Of a stretch of 40,835 nt of DNA, positions 36,553 to 40,835 are shown piece by piece. Position 1 is the first letter of the stretch, and each line of letters begins with the position of its first letter. Below the pieces are notes generated by a model that did no database searches, had not been told where the DNA came from, and was given only the letters and a program-made list of their open reading frames with translations. The translations under genes were made by a program, and so were the position numbers. Origin of the DNA: Alphaproteobacteria bacterium (GTDB lineage Bacteria; Pseudomonadota; Alphaproteobacteria; ATCC43930; CGMCC-115725); contig JASIAN010000167.1 of NCBI GenBank assembly GCA_030042035.1, forward strand, positions 1 to 40,835. Reading direction: 5' to 3'.

Positions 36553-38172
36553 TTAACGCGGGGACCGGCAGTGGGGGCGTCTGGAAAAGCGTGGGCCGGC
36601 GGCGCTGGCGGCCTCGCGCACGGCCGGGTAAGCGTCAGGCCCGATAAGCGCGACCGCGTCGCCGTCATCAAGGGCAAGATCGGCGACGCGCCGCCCCAAC
36701 TCGCAAGCCGGCAGGTCGCGGTGTACCGGCACGCCGGCGCCGGGCCAGATCGCATAATCGCTCGACCACTCCTCGAAGCCGAAATGGGCGAACGCGCGCG
36801 ACAGGCTCGGCAGATGATCGCCATAAAACGCTAGCACCGCCGGCTTGCCGCGGCGCTCCAGCCCGTCGAGCAGAAGCTGCAGCATTGCGTCGGAGCGCCG
36901 CAGCCCATCGAGATAACGCAGCAGCCCGGTGCCTTCGGGCAGTTCCGCCGGATCGAACAGATCGGCGACGGCCGGGTCGAGCGGCGGCCCTGCGGCCTGC
37001 CACGGCCCATGATTGCCGATCGTGATCGCGAAGATGAACGTGTCCGGGCCCGACTCATCGAGCACATCGAGGATCGCGCCGGCGAATTCCGGGTCCGGGC
37101 AGTAGGGCGGCCGATGCCTGCCGCCCAACCTCTCGCGCCCGCGGAATTCCTCGAACCCGAGTGCCGGCATCACGAGATCGCGGCGAAAGAAACGGCGGTC
37201 GAACGGGTGCAGGCAGATCGTCCGGTAGCCGGCCCGCCGCAGCCGCCACACCTGCGATCGGATCGGGCGGCGCGCCAGCGCGTAATACGGGTTGAAACGA
37301 TCATAGCCGAGTTCACTGTCGGGGATGCCGGTCAGCACACCGAATTCGGCGCGCATCGTGTTGGCGCCCCAGGCCGGCACACAGAACCGTCCGTGCATCG
37401 TCGAGCCGCGGACGCAGGCGTCGAACCCGCCGAGCAGCGCCGCCGGCAGCCGCGGGCCCAAGCGGCGCGCGTCGAAGAACGATTCGCATTGCACGATTAT
37501 GACGGCCGGCCGGCCGTCGCCCGGTTTCCGCACAACCGGCGGAGCCGCGAGGGCCCGCCAGCGGGCGCCGCGTTCGGCTCGGGCAATGACGGTATGCGCC
37601 AGCAGCATCGCAAATGGGCCAAGCCTCGCCGCGTCGTTGAACGGCTCGCCGCTCGGCCCGAGGCGACGCAACACGGTGGCCGCGGCGGCCAGCATCGGTT
37701 CATGCGCCGCGCGCCAACCGACCATTGCGATCAGCGCCGCCGTCCCCGCCGCCGCAAGCGGGTGCGGCGCCACCACCGCCGGTTCCAAGATCAGCAGCGT
37801 CAGCCCCAGCGCCGTCGCCGCCCCAGCGCCTCCGATCACCAACCCGGACCCGGCAAACGGCAGATAGAGATGCGGGTGGGTGAAAACCTGCGGTAGTTCG
37901 ACCGCTGCGGAGAACACAACCGGTTCGCGCAATGTCTGCCGCATCGTGTGGTCGATCAGCGCAAACGCGGCGCCGAGCGCCAGTGCAACGAAACCGGCAA
38001 AGACAGGCCGCCCGGTCGCGAGCGATAGCAGCCCGAAGGCGAACGCAATCGGCGCCGCATCAACCAGCAGCACGCAGGGCGCGGCGGGGCGCGCCCCGGC
38101 GACGCGGCGCGGCGCAAGCCACGCCACAAGCGCCAATGCGGCGCCGGCAGCGAATTGCAATACGACAGGCAT
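36553..38172 (-). CDS. LtaS/alkaline-phosphatase-superfamily membrane phosphotransferase
   Basis: A 539-residue inner-membrane protein with N-terminal hydrophobic segments (about residues 1-180) and a C-terminal periplasmic sulfatase-fold domain. The metal-binding pattern of phosphoglycerol/phosphoethanolamine transferases is visible: IVQCESFFD (Glu), GANTMRAEFGVLTG with the nucleophilic threonine, and FYGDHLPSLSRAF (Asp, His). ITIGNHGPW is also typical. Relatives include lipoteichoic-acid synthase, OpgB and modifying enzymes for capsules and lipid A. ATG 38172 starts 10 bp after the SDR gene stop; the frame extends upstream to 38232 inside that gene. Its operon with kpsC suggests that the polymer or its linker is modified. 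Donor unknown. Confidence 0.9.
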   Translation of the reverse strand: MPVVLQFAAGAALALVAWLAPRRVAGARPAAPCVLLVDAAPIAFAFGLLSLATGRPVFAGFVALALGAAFALIDHTMRQTLREPVVFSAAVELPQVFTHPHLYLPFAGSGLVIGGAGAATALGLTLLILEPAVVAPHPLAAAGTAALIAMVGWRAAHEPMLAAAATVLRRLGPSGEPFNDAARLGPFAMLLAHTVIARAERGARWRALAAPPVVRKPGDGRPAVIIVQCESFFDARRLGPRLPAALLGGFDACVRGSTMHGRFCVPAWGANTMRAEFGVLTGIPDSELGYDRFNPYYALARRPIRSQVWRLRRAGYRTICLHPFDRRFFRRDLVMPALGFEEFRGRERLGGRHRPPYCPDPEFAGAILDVLDESGPDTFIFAITIGNHGPWQAAGPPLDPAVADLFDPAELPEGTGLLRYLDGLRRSDAMLQLLLDGLERRGKPAVLAFYGDHLPSLSRAFAHFGFEEWSSDYAIWPGAGVPVHRDLPACELGRRVADLALDDGDAVALIGPDAYPAVREAASAAGPRFSRRPHCRSPR

Positions 38173-38182
38173 TCCAGCCACG

Positions 38183-38962
38183 TCAGGCTGAACGTATCTC
38201 AAAGCGGAAGCCGCGCATGATGGCGTCGCCAATGATTGCCGGCGCGATATCGCAGAACCGCATCCCGAGTACGAGCGGCCACGGAAAATCGATCCGCGCG
38301 CGGCCGCGGTCGATGCCGCGCTTGATAGTTCGGGCGGCGCGCTCGCCGTCCCACAAGAGCGGGGTCGGTCCGTCCCAGCGATCGGTCATCGGCGATGTGA
38401 AGAACCCGGGGCAGACGACGGTCACGCCGACGCCGCAGCGCCGAAGCCGCGGTCGCAGCGCCTCGGCGTAGGCGCGCAGCCCCGCCTTGCTCGCGCAATA
38501 GCCGGGATTGTCCGGCATGCCGCGATAGGCCGCGATCGACGCGACCGCGACGATGCGACCGCGACCGCGACGGCACATCGGCCCGACCAGCGGGGCGATC
38601 GTCTGCACCGCGCCGGCAAGGTTGACCGCGATCTGGCGCAGCGTCGTCTCTGCCGGCTCGCCGCAATCATCCCCCTTTGGCCCGAGCTCGATGCCGGCAT
38701 TGGCGATCAGCAGCTCGACCGGATGGGCGCCGTCAAAATCCCGAAGCCAATTAGCGAGCGCGGCCCCGTCGGTGACATCGAGCGCGGCGCTTTCAACATA
38801 CGCACCGGCCGCAGCGCAACTCGCCGCGGTGGCGGCGAGCCGCGCCTCGTTGCGGCCGATCAGGCCGAGGGCCGTCTCGGGCGCCGCATAGGCGCCAGCA
38901 AGCCGTGCGCCGAGCCCGCTCGACGCGCCCGTCACAACGATGCAGCGGTAAGGCGCCCGCAT
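38183..38962 (-). CDS. SDR-family oxidoreductase in the capsule operon
   Basis: A 259-residue short-chain dehydrogenase/reductase. The cofactor motif TGASSGLG is at about residues 10-17 (CIVVTGASSGLGARLAGAY), the core IANAGIELG follows, and the catalytic serine and Y-x3-K lie in VASIAAYRGMPDNPGYCASK. The C-terminal part (KRGIDRGRARIDFPWPLVLG) is typical of SDRs of the short-chain membrane-associated type with a hydrophobic tail. ATG 38962 lies 1 bp after the kpsC stop (TGAAATG), indicating translational coupling. No good ribosome binding site is seen, consistent with reinitiation. Role in capsule synthesis is inferred from position only. Confidence 0.9.
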   Translation of the reverse strand: MRAPYRCIVVTGASSGLGARLAGAYAAPETALGLIGRNEARLAATAASCAAAGAYVESAALDVTDGAALANWLRDFDGAHPVELLIANAGIELGPKGDDCGEPAETTLRQIAVNLAGAVQTIAPLVGPMCRRGRGRIVAVASIAAYRGMPDNPGYCASKAGLRAYAEALRPRLRRCGVGVTVVCPGFFTSPMTDRWDGPTPLLWDGERAARTIKRGIDRGRARIDFPWPLVLGMRFCDIAPAIIGDAIMRGFRFEIRSA

Positions 38963-38963
38963 T

Positions 38964-40835
38964 TCACGGGTGGTATTGACGGATCGGCTGCGTCGCGGGC
39001 ATGGGCAAGGCCGCGACCGTCTTGCGCAGGCGCCGCAGCGCCAATCCCTGCAGCCGCCGCGCTGCAACCAGCGGGCCCGGGCGCCACAACTTAGGCTGTT
39101 GGAGCCGCTCGATGATGATCTCCGGCCCGCATGGCAGCTCGGTCAACGGGTCGAGGTAGCGCGGATAGAGAATGAGCGCACCGGCGATGAGCTCGGCGAG
39201 GCTGAGGCGCCGACCGCGGTCGAACGGCGGGCGGTCGTCGGTCAATCCCCAGCCGGCGTAGAACGGCCGCCCGTACACGACGACCCGGCGGCCGCGCAGC
39301 AGCGCCTCGAAACCGGCCAGCGAGGTCATCGTGTGCACTTCGTCGACCTGCGCGAGCAGCGCCGCGAGCGCGCCGTTCTCGACGATGACGTCGGCAAACC
39401 CCAGCGCCCGGCTTTCGGCCAGCGCCCCTTTTCGGTGACCGGCCAGCACGTCGGGATGCGGCTTGTAAAGGACAAACGCGTCCGGATCGGCGCGGCGGAC
39501 TTCGGCGAGCAGGGCGAGGTTTGCCCGCACCGTACCGGCGCCCTGAATGATCGACAGGTCATCTTCTACCTGACCAGGCACGAGGATGCGCCGCCGCCCA
39601 GGTGGGAATGCCGGGAGAGCGTCCGGTGCGGCAAAATTGTATTTCGTGATGCCGCGGGCGACGAGCCGCGCCAGCAGCCGCTCGGCCCGCGCAAGGAGCG
39701 ATGGCGCGAATTCGGTCTCGCGCAGGATGCGGTCGAGGTCGCTGCCGCCGCACGGGTCGTAATACATGCCGCCGCGATCGAAGACGAGCGAGGCCGGCGG
39801 CATAAAATCCGAGCCCAACCCCTTCGAGCGGATGAACCCGTCCTCGACCCGGATCAGCGCCACGCCGCGGCGGGCGGCCGCGTCGGCAAGGCCGGCAGGC
39901 AGGCGCGAGGCCCAGCCGGCGATCGCGCCGCCGGTTCGGGCCGCATCGGCGAGCGCGGCGGCGGCCGAGCGGCGAAACGGCGGGGTGCCGGATGACGAGC
40001 GAACAAAGCCGCCGACCCGCCGGCGCTTCCAGAATGACATGCCAACACAGGCGGCAATCGCGCGGTTCGCCTCCTCCAGCCGTCGCCAGTCGGCGACGAT
40101 CTCCAGCACTTTCTCGAACCGCGCCGACGCGTTGCGGTACGGATCGCGGCAGCGCGTCGCGACAAGGCACGCGCCGGCAAAAATCTCATCAACGGAGCGG
40201 CGGAACGGGCGCTGCGGGACTGCGCTGTCATCGTCCGTGGCGCCCCAGCCGGTGTAGAAGGCCGGCGCCAGCGCCGTGACCGGCGCGCCGGCAAGCAGCG
40301 CCAGAAAGCCAAGTTCGCCGCCCGCGCTGTAGACGCGGCCGGCACGGGTGAAGAAGCGCCACGGGTCGCACGGCCGGTCGATGATCGCGGCGCCGCGCCG
40401 TGCGGCCTCGCCAAGCCGCCGACGCAGTGGGCGATTGATCCACCCAGCCGCCGCAATTGCTACGCGATCAGGCCTAACCTCGGCGAAGACACGATCGAGC
40501 ATCACGGTCGCGGTGCGGCCGCCCGTCACCGGCGTGCAGCCCGCAACCGCGGGCTCACCGAGCGCAACGAGCGCATAACCGTCGCCAGGCGGCAGTGCAC
40601 CGCCATCATGCCACCAGTTGCCGCCGACGCCGGCTGCGACAAGCGCCCGTCGCGCCGCTGCTGCGCGCACCAGCAGTTCCGGGCTCTCCCACCCGCGCCG
40701 CATCAGAACGGCGTCCGGCGACGCCGAACCGTGGCGCGGTACGGCGCTCAACAGCGGCGCCGGTCGGCGGCCGCGCCGCGGCGCGCGTAGGATCCCCTCC
40801 GCCAGAGCCGCCGCGCCGGCGGCCGACTCCGGCAC
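38964..40835 (-). CDS. kpsC: Capsular polysaccharide Kdo-transferase KpsC, 5' end outside window
   Basis: At least 623 residues of the two-domain KpsC, the retaining beta-Kdo transferase that builds the poly-Kdo linker on lyso-phosphatidylglycerol for group 2-type capsules. Both halves carry the paired motifs: VEDGFIRSKGLGSDF and FYTGWGATDD in the N-terminal half, and GQVEDDLSIIQG, YKPHPDVLAGHR, EVHTMTSLAGFEALL and YGRPFYAGWGLTDDR in the C-terminal half. KpsC is usually about 675 residues and the frame is open to the edge, so the gene probably starts beyond it. KpsS is not in the window. The downstream SDR and LtaS-like genes follow in the same operon. Confidence 0.95.
   Translation of the reverse strand: MPESAAGAAALAEGILRAPRRGRRPAPLLSAVPRHGSASPDAVLMRRGWESPELLVRAAAARRALVAAGVGGNWWHDGGALPPGDGYALVALGEPAVAGCTPVTGGRTATVMLDRVFAEVRPDRVAIAAAGWINRPLRRRLGEAARRGAAIIDRPCDPWRFFTRAGRVYSAGGELGFLALLAGAPVTALAPAFYTGWGATDDDSAVPQRPFRRSVDEIFAGACLVATRCRDPYRNASARFEKVLEIVADWRRLEEANRAIAACVGMSFWKRRRVGGFVRSSSGTPPFRRSAAAALADAARTGGAIAGWASRLPAGLADAAARRGVALIRVEDGFIRSKGLGSDFMPPASLVFDRGGMYYDPCGGSDLDRILRETEFAPSLLARAERLLARLVARGITKYNFAAPDALPAFPPGRRRILVPGQVEDDLSIIQGAGTVRANLALLAEVRRADPDAFVLYKPHPDVLAGHRKGALAESRALGFADVIVENGALAALLAQVDEVHTMTSLAGFEALLRGRRVVVYGRPFYAGWGLTDDRPPFDRGRRLSLAELIAGALILYPRYLDPLTELPCGPEIIIERLQQPKLWRPGPLVAARRLQGLALRRLRKTVAALPMPATQPIRQYHP

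Noticed and set aside
37009-39995. Plus-strand frames of about 295 and 341 codons opposite the LtaS-like and kpsC genes
   Set aside because: Shadows of genes with strong catalytic motifs; translations rich in Arg and Gln without domains.
1-40835. CRISPR array, tRNA, rRNA, insertion sequence or prophage genes
   Set aside because: No regularly spaced repeats of CRISPR type, no cloverleaf or rRNA-like stretch, and no transposase, integrase or phage structural motifs were found in any convincing frame.

Overview
The window is GC-rich, densely coded chromosomal DNA that looks alphaproteobacterial. The signs are a ccmF-G-H-I cytochrome c maturation run, a thioredoxin reductase gene followed directly by a LysR regulator, an LdtR-like MarR regulator, short dispersed palindromes built around GTCATTGCGAG...CTCGCAATGAC and GTCATCCTGAGGAG...TCTCGAAGGATG, and a small RNA locus resembling the alphaproteobacterial suhB/MmgR (ar8) family. 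I cannot name a genus. No transposase, prophage, CRISPR array, tRNA or rRNA was seen, and both ends of the window cut through genes.

Layout. 1-3.4 kb: the 3' part of an acyl-CoA synthetase gene, a 399-bp intergenic stretch holding repeats and a decayed copy of that gene's 3' end, then a fused ABC exporter. 3.5-6.3 kb: a flavin reductase-like protein, a glutamine synthetase-family ligase and an N-formylglutamate amidohydrolase, closely packed. 6.5-10.8 kb: ccmF, ccmG, ccmH and ccmI, joined by start/stop overlaps and lacking ccmE; the ccmH signal-peptide region contains a dispersed palindromic repeat read in frame. 10.8-15.9 kb: a MetE catalytic-domain protein, an SDR, a D-aminoacylase-type amidohydrolase and an orphan NMT1/SsuA-like substrate-binding protein.

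16.1-21.9 kb is a catabolic block: an NtaA/DszA-type flavin monooxygenase, Rieske oxygenase alpha and beta subunits, 3-hydroxyisobutyryl-CoA hydrolase, 3-hydroxyisobutyrate dehydrogenase and a MarR regulator. Ring hydroxylation coupled to isobutyrate/valine-type side-chain oxidation is a reasonable but unproven reading. 22.0-26.5 kb: a small DUF442-type protein, a Zn/Mn-type ABC importer (permease, ATPase, binding protein) and a divergent OprB-like porin, with two different metalloregulator-like palindromes between importer and porin. 26.6-28.5 kb: trxB and lysR.

28.6-28.8 kb carries five perfect consecutive hairpins ending in a strong intrinsic terminator, the best RNA-gene candidate here. 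29.1-33.5 kb: a minus-strand operon of L,D-transpeptidase, YbbA-like ATPase and YbbP-like permease, starting head-to-head with a free methionine-R-sulfoxide reductase. 33.5-36.5 kb: dienelactone hydrolase, SDR and MFS transporter. 36.6-40.8 kb: a minus-strand cell-surface operon of KpsC, an SDR and an LtaS-like phosphotransferase, suggesting a capsule that may carry a phosphoglycerol-type modification.

Family assignments come from motifs read in the translations; no database search was possible. Regulatory sites are pattern-based and tentative.
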